NCBI GenBank assembly: GCA_035379945.1
Contig: DAOSWG010000007.1
Span: forward strand, 9,098 to 73,097
DNA: 64,000 bases
Origin: JAAYZB01 sp035379945
GTDB taxonomy: Bacteria; Bacillota_I; Bacilli_A; Izemoplasmatales; Hujiaoplasmataceae
Direction of reading: 5' to 3'
Made by a program: the position numbers and the translations under genes. Under the pieces are notes generated by a model, which saw nothing but the letters and a program-made list of their open reading frames with translations, was not told where the DNA came from and did no database searches. Shown here in pieces: positions 34,452-43,661 of the stretch (its first letter is position 1; the number at the start of each line of letters is the position of its first letter).

Positions 34452-36056
34452 CTATTCTTGGCAAAGCTTGTAGTAAAGCGATTCGAACTCATCTCCGTAT
34501 TTCACAAAACGATCGACGATCTGAGGATCGAAGTACGGGTAGAATTCCAGTTGCATCAAATCGATGGCCCGGGAATGTTTCATTTCCCGTTTGTAATTGC
34601 GCGGCTGGCGCAATATATCGTATATTTCGCATAACAGGATGACTTGGGATTCCCGGTTGTCCTGAATCGAATTCATGTCTCTGATAAAATCCTTGTCGGC
34701 CGTTTTCTCAAAATGAGCCCGGACAATGTCTTCGCCCTTCTTCTCTAACTGCAGCCGTTTGATGATCACGGATCCGATGATCGTTTTTTCCCTGATCTTC
34801 CGGTAGTCGTTCTCGTCCAAAACTTCCTTGTCGTCGTAATCGCTCACCGACAGATAACTTATCTTGTCGATATGGATAGTGGAAAAATCGAAAATCTCCT
34901 TGCATAACTTGGGCGAATATCCGAGATAGTTGCCTAGTTTGCTGGCCATGTCGGCGATTCTTTTGGCGGCCTTCCGATTGATCTTTTCCTGATTCTCGTC
35001 AACGCGTTGCTTGTAAACGCCAATGACATCAAAGACATCGGAAACAACGGCTTTGAAATCTTTCTCCATCGCCCTGCGTTTGACCAGCTCTTCTTTTCGT
35101 TTGGCATTCAGATCTTCCGATATCTTGGCAATGGAATACAAGGCGACCATGAAAACGGCAAGAACGATAGTTTTCAGGATGATGTCTGTGATTACAGGTC
35201 CTTTGATATAGTTCCATAGCGATACGATGTCTCCGGCATATTTGTATACCGGGTAGAGAATCGTCACATGTACAATCGTCATGGCGATAATCGCAACTTT
35301 GAAAATCGTACCGAGAAGCTTGGAATCCTGATAAAGCGACAAAACTACCAAAGCGAAATACACCAAGGAATATCCGGCCTGCGTGATGCTGAAATATGCT
35401 TCTTCGTCAATCGTTCCCAAGGTGACGCGCAGTTTGATATATACCGCCATCGCCATCAGAAAGACATAGAATCCCGATACATATTCCGCCAGTTGCTGCT
35501 TATGGAAAGTTCTTGGTTCCTGCAAGATGATCTTGCGGATCGACTGGCTGGTGAAAAACATGATTATCCAGATCGTGAAGATTACGATCAGGTTGATCTT
35601 CAGATTGACACCGGTCACGCCGATAAAAGTGAAAATCATGAACACGATATTGGTCAGCCAAATGATGTTGCGGATGACCATATTTTTACGATAAAGGACC
35701 GAAGTCTCATCTAAGATGTCGATACCGGCTTCGAAACTGAAACGGCTGATGAAAAACTGTTTCAATTTGGCGAAGAAAATACTCAATTTTCCTTTGCCTT
35801 CGATTTCGTATTGTTTTATGTTTGTGCTGACTTTACGCTCATCAAACCGGTTTTTGAACGATGTGATGCGAAAAAAATCAAGAAACTTGTCTAGTTTGGT
35901 TTCTTTTTTGGGAGACTTCACCGGTGCGACGGAAGCCATGTATTCGTCGATTTTCGCCTGATTTTCCGGTTTGGTTTCCTTTTCGACATGTTTCTTTTTC
36001 GTTGCGCTGTCGTTTTTTCGGAAAAACTCGTCCAGGGCTTTTTCCCGCTTGTCCAT
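34452..36056 (-). CDS. Membrane protein with a degenerate HD-GYP-like domain
   Basis: 534 residues. A basic cytosolic N-terminal region (~1-125) has lysine-rich stretches. Six or so membrane helices (~130-310) follow, then a short coiled segment and a helical domain (~350-515) whose layout resembles HD-GYP phosphodiesterases. FSTIHIDKISYLS stands where LLHDIGKI would be, AHFEKTADKDF where HHExxDGxGYP would be, and LLCEIYDILRQPRNYKREM where ADVFDALTSxRPYR would be. Most metal ligands are lost, so cyclic-dinucleotide hydrolysis is unlikely and a sensing or scaffold role is possible. AAGGGGGGTGA precedes ATG 36056. It precedes metK by 12 bp. Confidence 0.6.
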   Translation of the reverse strand: MDKREKALDEFFRKNDSATKKKHVEKETKPENQAKIDEYMASVAPVKSPKKETKLDKFLDFFRITSFKNRFDERKVSTNIKQYEIEGKGKLSIFFAKLKQFFISRFSFEAGIDILDETSVLYRKNMVIRNIIWLTNIVFMIFTFIGVTGVNLKINLIVIFTIWIIMFFTSQSIRKIILQEPRTFHKQQLAEYVSGFYVFLMAMAVYIKLRVTLGTIDEEAYFSITQAGYSLVYFALVVLSLYQDSKLLGTIFKVAIIAMTIVHVTILYPVYKYAGDIVSLWNYIKGPVITDIILKTIVLAVFMVALYSIAKISEDLNAKRKEELVKRRAMEKDFKAVVSDVFDVIGVYKQRVDENQEKINRKAAKRIADMASKLGNYLGYSPKLCKEIFDFSTIHIDKISYLSVSDYDDKEVLDENDYRKIREKTIIGSVIIKRLQLEKKGEDIVRAHFEKTADKDFIRDMNSIQDNRESQVILLCEIYDILRQPRNYKREMKHSRAIDLMQLEFYPYFDPQIVDRFVKYGDEFESLYYKLCQE

Positions 36057-36088
36057 CGCGTCACCCCCCTTTTTCATTTTGTCCTTGC

Positions 36089-36649
36089 TTAAAACAGTTT
36101 GGGCTGCTCGACGATCGACGGATCCTTTCTGGCTTCAAGTTCGTTCTCGATCTGCGCCACCCTGGTCGATGCCGCCGCTGCGATGGCGCCGACGATGTCG
36201 TCTAGGAAAGTGTGGCAATGCCCTTTTTCCTTTTTTCCGGCATCATTCAACTTGCCGATGATTCCTGGCTTGTTGACGTCGATATCGCCGAAATTAGTCT
36301 TGCCGATGGTTCCGTAAAGACCTGCCAGTTCAAGACCGAACAATTCGTCGATTCCGAACATGCCGAGATCGGTTTCCAAAATCGACTGGATCGGGCCATT
36401 GAAAGCTTCCGCTTCGGTCAGTCTGTCGATTTCCGCCCCCAGCTGCAACAAATGGAAGACATCGCGCAAAGACAGAATCTTTTCGACCGATTCCAGGCAT
36501 TCGTTGTAAGAAATCGCTGAATTCCATTTTGCTTGTTGCTTGTAGGCTATTTCTGCTATCTGCTCGATGCTTACTCCGCGTTCATGCAGCTTTTCGACAT
36601 TCATCAGGTACATTTCTTCCCGGGAAAACAAATTCTTCTGACGGTTCAT
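36089..36649 (-). CDS. Phosphatidylglycerophosphatase A-related protein (YutG type)
   Basis: 186 residues. The C-terminal ~90 residues hold the PgpA-like signature: GTIGKTNFGDIDVNKPGIIGK and HTFLDDIVGAIAAAAS, with acidic residues for metal and phosphate. The N-terminal part (QIAEIAYKQQAKWN) is the extra helical domain of the Bacillus YutG type. No membrane helices are evident, unlike proteobacterial PgpA. The likely role is phosphatidylglycerophosphate dephosphorylation in phospholipid synthesis, by family only. It has an extended -10 promoter upstream and leads towards the HD-GYP-like gene and metK. Confidence 0.8.
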   Translation of the reverse strand: MNRQKNLFSREEMYLMNVEKLHERGVSIEQIAEIAYKQQAKWNSAISYNECLESVEKILSLRDVFHLLQLGAEIDRLTEAEAFNGPIQSILETDLGMFGIDELFGLELAGLYGTIGKTNFGDIDVNKPGIIGKLNDAGKKEKGHCHTFLDDIVGAIAAAASTRVAQIENELEARKDPSIVEQPKLF

Positions 36650-36683
36650 AAGATCACCCCTGTCAATTATCCACTAACATATT

Positions 36684-36692
36684 ATTATATCA
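36684..36692 (-). promoter_or_regulatory. Extended -10 promoter of the PgpA-like gene
   Basis: TGATATAAT on the minus strand, 35 bp upstream of the ATG at 36649. Confidence 0.6.
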
Positions 36693-36724
36693 TATTTTTA
36701 TGAAAACTATATGTATAGCGATTC

Positions 36725-37657
36725 CTATTCGAAAATCCGGCCCTTTTGGAAAAGATTGCGTCCCGTTCCGTTCATGAATGAAACGATATCGAGCGGATTC
36801 TTGCCTTCCGCCTGCACTTTTTCCAAAGAAACCGCTCCATCCAGGGTTTTTACAAACACTTCGTTCCCGCCTGACATGACAATTTCACCGGGTACGCCTT
36901 CGACTTTTATGTCGTTTGCGATTTTCACTTCGATGATTTTGATTTTCTTTCCGTCTATGGTGGCATGGCACAACGGCTTCGGACGGAATGCCCGGACATG
37001 ATCAAAGATTTCCTTCGATTTTCGTCCGAAATCGAGTTTTTCTTCTTCCGGACGGATAATCCCGGCGAATGTGACTTCCGACAAATCCTGTTCGGTGGGA
37101 ACAACATTTCCTGAAGCCAAACAAGGAATCGTCTCAAGCATCAGTTTTTGGGCTGCTAAACCCAATTTTTGCTCCAGAGAACCGAGATCGTCTTCCATAG
37201 TGATCGCAACTTCTATTTTGGCAAGCATCGCTCCCGCATCCATTTTCTTTGTCATGTATATGATCGTAACGCCGGTTTTCTCGTCGCCGTTCATGATCGC
37301 CCTTTGCATCGGGGCGCCGCCTCTGTACTTGGGCAAAAGCGACCCGTGCGCATTGATCGATTTGTATTTCGGATAATAAAGCACCGATTCGGGAATCATC
37401 TGTCCGTAGGCGGCGACGACAAAAAGATCCGCTCCATAAGCCAGGATCGGTTGGAAATCTTCTTTGATTCTCTCCGGTTGGAAAACGGGAATGTTGTGAA
37501 GCAAGGCAACTTCCTTGACCGGAGACGGTTTCAGTGTTTTTTTACGTCCGAAAGGACGGTCCGGTTGCGTGACAACCAGGACTATCTCATATTCTTTGAC
37601 GAGACCTTCCAGAATCGGGACGGCGAATTCGCTCGTTCCCATGAAGACTATTTTCAT
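36725..37657 (-). CDS. fmt: Methionyl-tRNA formyltransferase
   Basis: 310 residues. Formylates initiator Met-tRNA with 10-formyl-THF. It starts MKIVFMGTSEFAVPILE. The catalytic segment is INAHGSLLPKYRGGAP (Asn-His), with MTKKMDAGAML following and an OB-like C-terminal domain (LCHATIDGKKIKI). GAGGTG lies six bases before ATG 37657, so an upstream in-frame start at 37666 is rejected. It follows priA closely; the fmt ribosome site overlaps the priA stop. Confidence 0.96.
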   Translation of the reverse strand: MKIVFMGTSEFAVPILEGLVKEYEIVLVVTQPDRPFGRKKTLKPSPVKEVALLHNIPVFQPERIKEDFQPILAYGADLFVVAAYGQMIPESVLYYPKYKSINAHGSLLPKYRGGAPMQRAIMNGDEKTGVTIIYMTKKMDAGAMLAKIEVAITMEDDLGSLEQKLGLAAQKLMLETIPCLASGNVVPTEQDLSEVTFAGIIRPEEEKLDFGRKSKEIFDHVRAFRPKPLCHATIDGKKIKIIEVKIANDIKVEGVPGEIVMSGGNEVFVKTLDGAVSLEKVQAEGKNPLDIVSFMNGTGRNLFQKGRIFE

Positions 37658-37668
37658 GCTTGTCACCT

Positions 37669-40020
37669 CTATCCCAAAGCCGGATTGCGGTCAATCGCAA
37701 TCCTGACAAGATCGTTTTCAAAATCATGACGTATCCTGTTAAGCAAATCGTTCATATGTTCCTCATGACGGTATTTCACGAGGATTTGGCAACTGTACTG
37801 ATTCCTGATCTTAGGAATTGGCGGCAATGCCGGTCCCAATACGACGGTGTCTTCCGCCAGTTCAGACCGAAGCAACTTGACGACGGCTTGGGCGCTTATA
37901 AACAGATCGCGCATCTTGGGCCCGGAGAATTTGATCTCCGCCAGAAAATAGAACGGTGAGTATTTGGCGATCCGGCGCAATTGCATCTCGTGGTTGTAAA
38001 ACCCGTCGTAATCCTGATTGCGGGCATATCTGATCGCATAATGATCGGGATTGAAAGCCTGAATGATCACTTTTCCGGGTTCATCGCGTCTGCCGGCACG
38101 GCCGGCAACCTGGACGATAAGCTGGAAAGTCTTTTCCGGAGCCCGGAAATCGGGATGGTAAAGATTCCCGTCCGCCTGGATGATTCCGACCAGGGTCACT
38201 CTGGGAAAATCCAATCCTTTGGCTATCATCTGGGTACCGAGAAGGATGTCGCCTTTCTTTTCGAACGTGTATAACAGTTTTTCATGGGCGTTCTTCGTTC
38301 TGGTCGTATCGTTGTCCATCCGGACGATTTTCGCATTCGGGAATTTTTCCTGGACTTCCGCTTCGATTTTCTGGGTACCGGAACCGAAATACCGCAAATC
38401 TTCCGACTTGCAGTCAGGACAAACTTTCGGTATCGGCTCCTTGTGGTTGCAATAATGGCATTTCAAAGAATGGTCTGCCTCATGGTAAGTTAGCGAGATG
38501 TCGCATTCAGGACAAGTGAACACGTGGCCGCAATTCCGGCAGATGACAAAAGTCGAAAACCCGCGTCGGTTCAAAAGGAGAATCGTCTGCTCGCCTTTTT
38601 CCAGCCGTCTGGCAATCTCCGAAATCAACAGTTCGGAAAGTTGGCCGGAGTTTCCGTTTTTAAACTCCTGTTTCATATCGACTGTCGTTACATCGGGCAA
38701 ACTGGAATTCATGGCACGGTGTTTTAACTCCAATAGTTCGTAATAACCCCGTTTGAACCGGGCATAAGAATCGATGTTCGGCGTAGCCGATCCCAAAAGA
38801 AGGGGAATATTGTATGTTTGAGCCCGTTTTTCCAGAATGTCGATGGCATAATATTTCGGGATGTCGTCCTGTTTATAGGATGACTCGTGGCATTCGTCCA
38901 CGACCAATAGGCCTATATTTCTGAAAGGAGCGAAGCACGCGCTTCTCGCGCCGATGACTATCTTGACTTCACCGCGCACGATTTTCCGCCATTCGTCGAA
39001 TTTTTCTCCGAGCGATAAACCGGAATGCAAAATGGCGACTTTTTCCCCGAACTTCCCCTTGAAACGAGAAACCATCATCGGAGTAAGGGATATTTCCGGA
39101 ACCAGAAAGATAACTTCTTTTCCTTTTGCGATCGTTTCTCCGATCGCTTTCAGATAAATCTCCGTTTTACCGGAAGATGTCACTCCGTGTAACAAAAGAA
39201 CCTGAAAACTGTCATATTTTGACCTGATCTTTTCCATCACGACTTCTTGGTCTTTATTAAGAATCACGGTTTTATCGTTGACAGGCATCAGAGAAAACAA
39301 GTCGCGGTATTTTTCCCGGTATTCAAGCAAAATGATCCCTTTTTTGGCCAAACTTTCGACAACGGACATCGTTACGTTCAGTTTTTTTATCATTAAAGCG
39401 GCATTGGCGGTCATGTTTTCCTTTTCTTGTAAGAATGCAATGACCGCATTCTGCTTTTCTGACTTCGTCACGGCGTTCTTCTGCAAGAGCATGGCGACTT
39501 TTTCCATCCGGAAAGACCCCTTTGATTTGACGACAAAGGTCGAAGTGATGACGCCTTCTTTTATCGCATTCTTCAATTCCGGATAACATTCCCTTTGTGA
39601 AGCATTCAGGATTATCTCGTCCTGGGAGGCAAAAACCGGCACAAGTTTGTCAGGCAGTCTGTCCCTGTCTTTCACTCTGAGCTTGGTAGTGTATGTCATC
39701 CGCATGGCCGATGGCAACATGGTTTCCAATATTCTTATCAATACGGTGGCGGTTTCCGATCTGATCTGTTTGGCAAGATCAATCAATTCGTCAGTCAGAT
39801 ACGATTCCAGATCGACTAGGCTGTCGATCTCCTTGAGATCTTTGTCATAATCGCTCGATTCGGCGATTTCCAGACAATATCCCATCAGTTTGCGGTTATT
39901 GAAGGGGACGATGACCCGCATTCCGGTTTCAATGATTCCCGCAATTTGTGCCGGAATCAGGTAATCAAAAAGTTTATCGACGCTTTTGGCCGGCACATCG
40001 ACCAATACCCGTGCAATCAC
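37669..40020 (-). CDS. priA: Primosomal protein N' (PriA helicase)
   Basis: 783 residues. Restarts stalled replication forks. The N-terminal DNA-binding domain (DVPAKSVDKLFDYLIP) is followed by Walker A LLHGVTSSGKTEIYL and Walker B VVDECHESSYKQDD. Two zinc knuckles come next (CRNCGHVFTCPEC and CHYCNHKEPIPKVCPDC), then GTQMIAKGLDFP and VAGRAGRRDEPG. AAAGGAGGTG places the start at GTG 40020 with six-base spacing. An ATG at 40041 has no ribosome site. Confidence 0.96.
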   Translation of the reverse strand: MIARVLVDVPAKSVDKLFDYLIPAQIAGIIETGMRVIVPFNNRKLMGYCLEIAESSDYDKDLKEIDSLVDLESYLTDELIDLAKQIRSETATVLIRILETMLPSAMRMTYTTKLRVKDRDRLPDKLVPVFASQDEIILNASQRECYPELKNAIKEGVITSTFVVKSKGSFRMEKVAMLLQKNAVTKSEKQNAVIAFLQEKENMTANAALMIKKLNVTMSVVESLAKKGIILLEYREKYRDLFSLMPVNDKTVILNKDQEVVMEKIRSKYDSFQVLLLHGVTSSGKTEIYLKAIGETIAKGKEVIFLVPEISLTPMMVSRFKGKFGEKVAILHSGLSLGEKFDEWRKIVRGEVKIVIGARSACFAPFRNIGLLVVDECHESSYKQDDIPKYYAIDILEKRAQTYNIPLLLGSATPNIDSYARFKRGYYELLELKHRAMNSSLPDVTTVDMKQEFKNGNSGQLSELLISEIARRLEKGEQTILLLNRRGFSTFVICRNCGHVFTCPECDISLTYHEADHSLKCHYCNHKEPIPKVCPDCKSEDLRYFGSGTQKIEAEVQEKFPNAKIVRMDNDTTRTKNAHEKLLYTFEKKGDILLGTQMIAKGLDFPRVTLVGIIQADGNLYHPDFRAPEKTFQLIVQVAGRAGRRDEPGKVIIQAFNPDHYAIRYARNQDYDGFYNHEMQLRRIAKYSPFYFLAEIKFSGPKMRDLFISAQAVVKLLRSELAEDTVVLGPALPPIPKIRNQYSCQILVKYRHEEHMNDLLNRIRHDFENDLVRIAIDRNPALG

Positions 40021-40047
40021 AGCCCCACCTCCTTTGTCCACAAATAG

Positions 40048-40056
40048 ATTATATCA
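40048..40056 (-). promoter_or_regulatory. Extended -10 promoter of priA-fmt
   Basis: TGATATAAT on the minus strand, 28 bp upstream of the priA GTG. Confidence 0.6.
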
Positions 40057-40071
40057 TAATCTCAAACAATA

Positions 40072-40091
40072 GAAAAGCGCCACAAGGCGCC
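40072..40091 (-). terminator. Terminator after the unknown membrane-anchored gene
   Basis: GGCGC/GCGCC-type 5-bp GC stem with a TTGT loop at 40077-40090, followed by TTTTCTATT on the minus strand. Confidence 0.65.
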
Positions 40092-40778
40092 TTATTCCTC
40101 TATGACAAATCCCGGATTGTCCGTTAATTCAGCTTTGCCGTAAAAATCCCTGACCAGGGATTTGGCGACACTTAGAAGACACTTGTTCATCCGGTAACTC
40201 CTGTTGCCTTTTATCAGTCTGATTTCCAGATACCTGTCTTTACCGTTTCCGGATAATTCCAGATAACGGCCGTCGTCGCTTTTCAGACCGATGAAATGTT
40301 CGGTTTGGTTTTCCAGCATCCTGTCCATGTAACCCAAGACTTCATCTTGTGAAGCCGTGATACCGGAGTTGCTGGATATCGCCAGATCGAAAACCGGCGA
40401 TTCCGCCGTTACTTTCATGACATTGGTATCGTTTTTTTCTTTTGAAAAGAAATCCGGTTTTTCCTGGGTTTGAGCTTTCCATAAAAGCAATTTCCCGTTT
40501 TGGCGGGCTATCAGGCACGTTTCGCCGGGATAAAGCGATTGCATGGCTTTCTTGCCAACCGGATACGTTTCCCTTTTTCCTGACAAATCCCTGATTGTAA
40601 GCTTGCAATCATCTTTGTCCTCGACAATGTTTTCAATATACACTTTTTCGAGATTGTTTTGTATGATGTTCCGTTTTTTGCGGTTTTTCGATGCAATGAT
40701 GATGGCGACTATTACGGCGGCTAAACTGAAAATAATCACTATTACGAGAACAATGAGGAAAATAGTCAATATTGGCAT
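40092..40778 (-). CDS. Unknown protein with one N-terminal membrane helix
   Basis: 228 residues, not recognised. A strongly hydrophobic helix (~2-32) is followed by a basic stop-transfer KNRKKR, so the rest faces the cytosol. A ~60-residue beta-rich part (KLTIRDLSGKRETYPVG) is followed by a linker and a C-terminal region rich in Arg/Lys and beta-like stretches (YLELSGNGKDRYLEIRLI). No catalytic motif is seen. ATG 40778 is used because AAAAGGAG lies 11 bases upstream; an upstream TTG is too close to it. Single gene, divergent from RNase J. Confidence 0.7.
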   Translation of the reverse strand: MPILTIFLIVLVIVIIFSLAAVIVAIIIASKNRKKRNIIQNNLEKVYIENIVEDKDDCKLTIRDLSGKRETYPVGKKAMQSLYPGETCLIARQNGKLLLWKAQTQEKPDFFSKEKNDTNVMKVTAESPVFDLAISSNSGITASQDEVLGYMDRMLENQTEHFIGLKSDDGRYLELSGNGKDRYLEIRLIKGNRSYRMNKCLLSVAKSLVRDFYGKAELTDNPGFVIEE

Positions 40779-40903
40779 CTTTTGCAAACTCCTTTTTCGG
40801 ACATTAGTTTCTGTTTTGACTGTTTTTTGTCCGGTTAGTTTTTATTTTAATGCCCAAAGTGTTTAAAATCAAGGCAAAGGATAAAGAATTCTCGCGCTTT
40901 TGT

Positions 40904-40932
40904 TTGCAAAATCTTCTTCTATTATGTATAAT
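40904..40932 (+). promoter_or_regulatory. Promoter of the RNase J gene
   Basis: TTGCAA (40904-40909), a 17-bp spacer and TATAAT (40927-40932). Confidence 0.85.
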
Positions 40933-40975
40933 ATTTCAGAAAGCAACAGTAATATTGAAAGGAAAAAGGTTCAAA

Positions 40976-42658
40976 ATGCCAAACCAATTCTTCAGTAACA
41001 ACGAGGTCGGTGTTTTTGCCCTCGGCGGATTGGGTGAAGTGGGCAAGAACATGTACTGCGTGGAATACCGCGACGAACTTGTCATCGTGGACTCTGGGCT
41101 TTTATTTCCCGACGAATTCCTGATGGGCATCGATTACGTGATTCCTGAGTACACTTATCTGATCGAGAACCAAAAAAAGATCAAGGCTCTCTTCATCAGT
41201 CACGGGCACGAAGACCATATCGGCGCCATCCCTTTTCTTTTGAAAATGGTCAGGATACCGGCTGTATACGCAGCCGGATTGTCGATCGGCCTCATCAAGG
41301 CCAAAATGGAAGAACACCCGGGCCTCACCATCAATCTCCAGGAATACCATGAATCCGACATCATCCGATTCAACAATCTCTCAGTCAGTTTCTTCCGGAC
41401 CAATCATTCGATTCCGGATTCTTTCGGCATCCGCGTGAACACTCCGGAAGGCGCCATAGTCCATACAGGGGACTTTAAGTTTGATTTTTCGCCGATAAGT
41501 GCCGACGCCAATTACCAAAAAATGGCCAAAATAGGCGAAGACGGAGTTTTATGCCTGTTAAGTGACTCCACCAATGCCGAGCTTGAGGACTTTTCCAAAT
41601 CCGAACGTGTCGTCGCCGAAAACATCAAGGAACTGTTCGCCTCGATCAAAGGTCGGGTCATCATCGCTACTTTCGCATCCAATGTTCACAGGATCCAGCA
41701 AATCGTCGAGGCTTCTTCCCTGACAAACAGACGGATCGCCGTCTTCGGACGCTCAATGGAAAAAAACATCGAGGTCGGACTGCGACTCGGATACATCCGT
41801 GCTCCGCACGGAACCTTCCTCTTCAGCCGCAACATGTCCGGACTCAGGGAAAAGAACATCACGATCCTTTGTACCGGCAGCCAGGGAGAACCGATGGCTG
41901 CCTTGACCAGGATCGCCTCCGGAACGCACAAACAGATTTCCATCATTCCCGGGGACACCGTTATTTTATCTTCTTCCGCCATTCCCGGCAATCAGGAAAG
42001 CATCAACCAAATCATCAACCTTCTATACAAAAACGGAGCTTCGGTGATCACCCAGTCGCCGTTTGCCGACGTCCATGCCTCCGGGCATGGCGGCCAAAAC
42101 GAATTAAAACTGATGTTAAAACTCATGAAGCCGAAATTCTTCATGCCGATCCACGGCGAATACCGGATGCTAAAAACTCACGCCCATCTTGCAGTCGAAG
42201 CCGGAGTCAAGCCGGAAAATACCTTTGTCATGGATAACGGAGACATTCTAGCCCTTTCCAAAACGGGAGCGAGAATCGCCACCGGCAAAATTCCGACATC
42301 CGACGTGTATGTGGACGGAATGGCAATCGGCGAAGTCGGCAGCCAGATCATCAAGGATCGCCGAGAATTGTCCGATGACGGGCTTTTGTCGGTTATCGTG
42401 ACAATTGATAGCAAATCCAACGAAATCATCTGCAAGCCCTCAATTGTGACCAAAGGATTCATTTTCATGAAGGACAACCAACAGATGCTTCGCGAACTCC
42501 AGGAAATCTCGGCTAAAACGGTTTCCAATACCCTTAAGGCCGAAACGAAAGCGAATGTCGCATCGATCAAGTCCGATCTACAAAAAGCGATCATGAATTA
42601 TGTCCAGTTGAAAACCGGACGGGAACCGATGACGCTTCCGGTTGTAATGCTTTTATAA
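40976..42658 (+). CDS. rnj: Ribonuclease J
   Basis: 560 residues. Metallo-beta-lactamase/beta-CASP nuclease with 5'-3' exo- and endonuclease activity in mRNA decay and rRNA maturation. The zinc ligands lie in ISHGHEDHIGA (76-81), then HSIPDSFG and HTGDFKFD. The beta-CASP motifs include LLSDSTNAE and GSQGEPMAAL, and MPIHGEYRML is the C-terminal ligand site. The start is ATG 40976 (MPNQFFSNNE) after GGAAAAAGG. An upstream in-frame ATG at 40850 lies before the promoter and is rejected. A single gene with its own promoter and terminator; J1 versus J2 cannot be decided here. Confidence 0.95.
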   Translation: MPNQFFSNNEVGVFALGGLGEVGKNMYCVEYRDELVIVDSGLLFPDEFLMGIDYVIPEYTYLIENQKKIKALFISHGHEDHIGAIPFLLKMVRIPAVYAAGLSIGLIKAKMEEHPGLTINLQEYHESDIIRFNNLSVSFFRTNHSIPDSFGIRVNTPEGAIVHTGDFKFDFSPISADANYQKMAKIGEDGVLCLLSDSTNAELEDFSKSERVVAENIKELFASIKGRVIIATFASNVHRIQQIVEASSLTNRRIAVFGRSMEKNIEVGLRLGYIRAPHGTFLFSRNMSGLREKNITILCTGSQGEPMAALTRIASGTHKQISIIPGDTVILSSSAIPGNQESINQIINLLYKNGASVITQSPFADVHASGHGGQNELKLMLKLMKPKFFMPIHGEYRMLKTHAHLAVEAGVKPENTFVMDNGDILALSKTGARIATGKIPTSDVYVDGMAIGEVGSQIIKDRRELSDDGLLSVIVTIDSKSNEIICKPSIVTKGFIFMKDNQQMLRELQEISAKTVSNTLKAETKANVASIKSDLQKAIMNYVQLKTGREPMTLPVVMLL

Positions 42659-42663
42659 AAGAA

Positions 42664-42697
42664 AGACCGCTTCCTTATGGAAACGGTCTGTTTTTTT
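42664..42697 (+). terminator. Intrinsic terminator after the RNase J gene
   Basis: The stem AGACCG-TTCC/GGAA-CGGTCT with one internal mismatch is followed by T7. Confidence 0.85.
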
Positions 42698-43592
42698 ATT
42701 CGGCTGGTTTGCCGTTTTCCGGAATGGTAATCTCCCGGTTTCCGTTGACGGTATCCTTAAACCAGTAAAACACGTCCTTGGTCACGCTGGCATCTTCGAA
42801 GGCGTCGTGTGCCTGTTTGTCCAAATCGTGGTCGGAGTAAAGATTGTAGGCGTTGAAGAGTCCGAGATCGTTTTTCAGGTTGAAATAGATCTTGTGAAGT
42901 TGTAACAAGTCGATGAACTGGGCTCTTTGGGTAAATTCCGTTAAGCCGAGACGTTCGTTGGCTTTTTTCAGTTCTATCTTGTCGTTCTTTCCCCAAACGA
43001 ACACCATCGGATGATAGGAAGCCTGGATTTTCATGAAGAGGGAATGGAATTCCCCGTATTCCCGGCCGCTATCGACGTCTTCTTGCCTGATATGCAGAAA
43101 TTTGCCAGTCCGTTCGCTGATTTTCGGAAACAACTGCGGTTTGATGAAGAAAGAATGGTTTTCCAACACTTTTCCGTCGCCGTCGCACAGAACCAGTCCG
43201 GCCTGGATAATCTCGGAAACGAAAGTCCGGTAATCCCGGTAAGGGGGCATGGACATCTCGAAATCAACAAAAAGCTTCGGCTTCCCCGAATCGACGATCG
43301 TCTTGATCCCGGAACGGATGATGGAAATGTCGTAAAAGACCGTCGGTTTCTGCTTGTTTGGCAACATCACTTTTTCGATGTTGATAACATTCTGAACTTT
43401 GTATCCGCGATAATGCCTCGGTGTTTCGGCCACGGTCATGAACACATAAATATTCGGTTTGAAATAAGCCATGAAAACAGTAAATTGACCTTTGGCAAGG
43501 TAAAAAAACCGGATCTTATTATCAATCTTGATGGCTATAATCCTTTTTGTTTCATCGACTCCGTGTAAAAGTCCGTATACGTACTCTGTCAT
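42696..43592 (-). CDS. DEDDh-type 3'-5' exonuclease with an extra N-terminal domain
   Basis: 298 residues. The C-terminal ~190 residues are a DnaQ-like exonuclease: LFVDFEMSM gives the first Asp110 and Glu112, WGKNDKIEL the third acid, and AHDAFEDASVT the His and last Asp. The first ~95 residues (YVYGLLHGVDETKRIIAIKIDN) form a beta-rich domain that is not recognised. The spacing resembles KapD-like exonucleases more than a polymerase III proofreading subunit. GAGGAT lies seven bases before ATG 43592. It is convergent with the RNase J gene and adjacent to uvrC. RNA or DNA substrate is unknown. Confidence 0.82.
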   Translation of the reverse strand: MTEYVYGLLHGVDETKRIIAIKIDNKIRFFYLAKGQFTVFMAYFKPNIYVFMTVAETPRHYRGYKVQNVINIEKVMLPNKQKPTVFYDISIIRSGIKTIVDSGKPKLFVDFEMSMPPYRDYRTFVSEIIQAGLVLCDGDGKVLENHSFFIKPQLFPKISERTGKFLHIRQEDVDSGREYGEFHSLFMKIQASYHPMVFVWGKNDKIELKKANERLGLTEFTQRAQFIDLLQLHKIYFNLKNDLGLFNAYNLYSDHDLDKQAHDAFEDASVTKDVFYWFKDTVNGNREITIPENGKPAE

Positions 43593-43661
43593 CTTTATCC
43601 TCATCAGTTTAAAACGATCATCAAAATTATTTTACCACAATTTGTCCGTTCCGGACGTTTT

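Noticed and set aside
40850..40975. N-terminal extension of RNase J from ATG 40850
   Set aside because: It begins upstream of the TTGCAA/TATAAT promoter, and the RNase J family starts at about MPNQFFSNNE.
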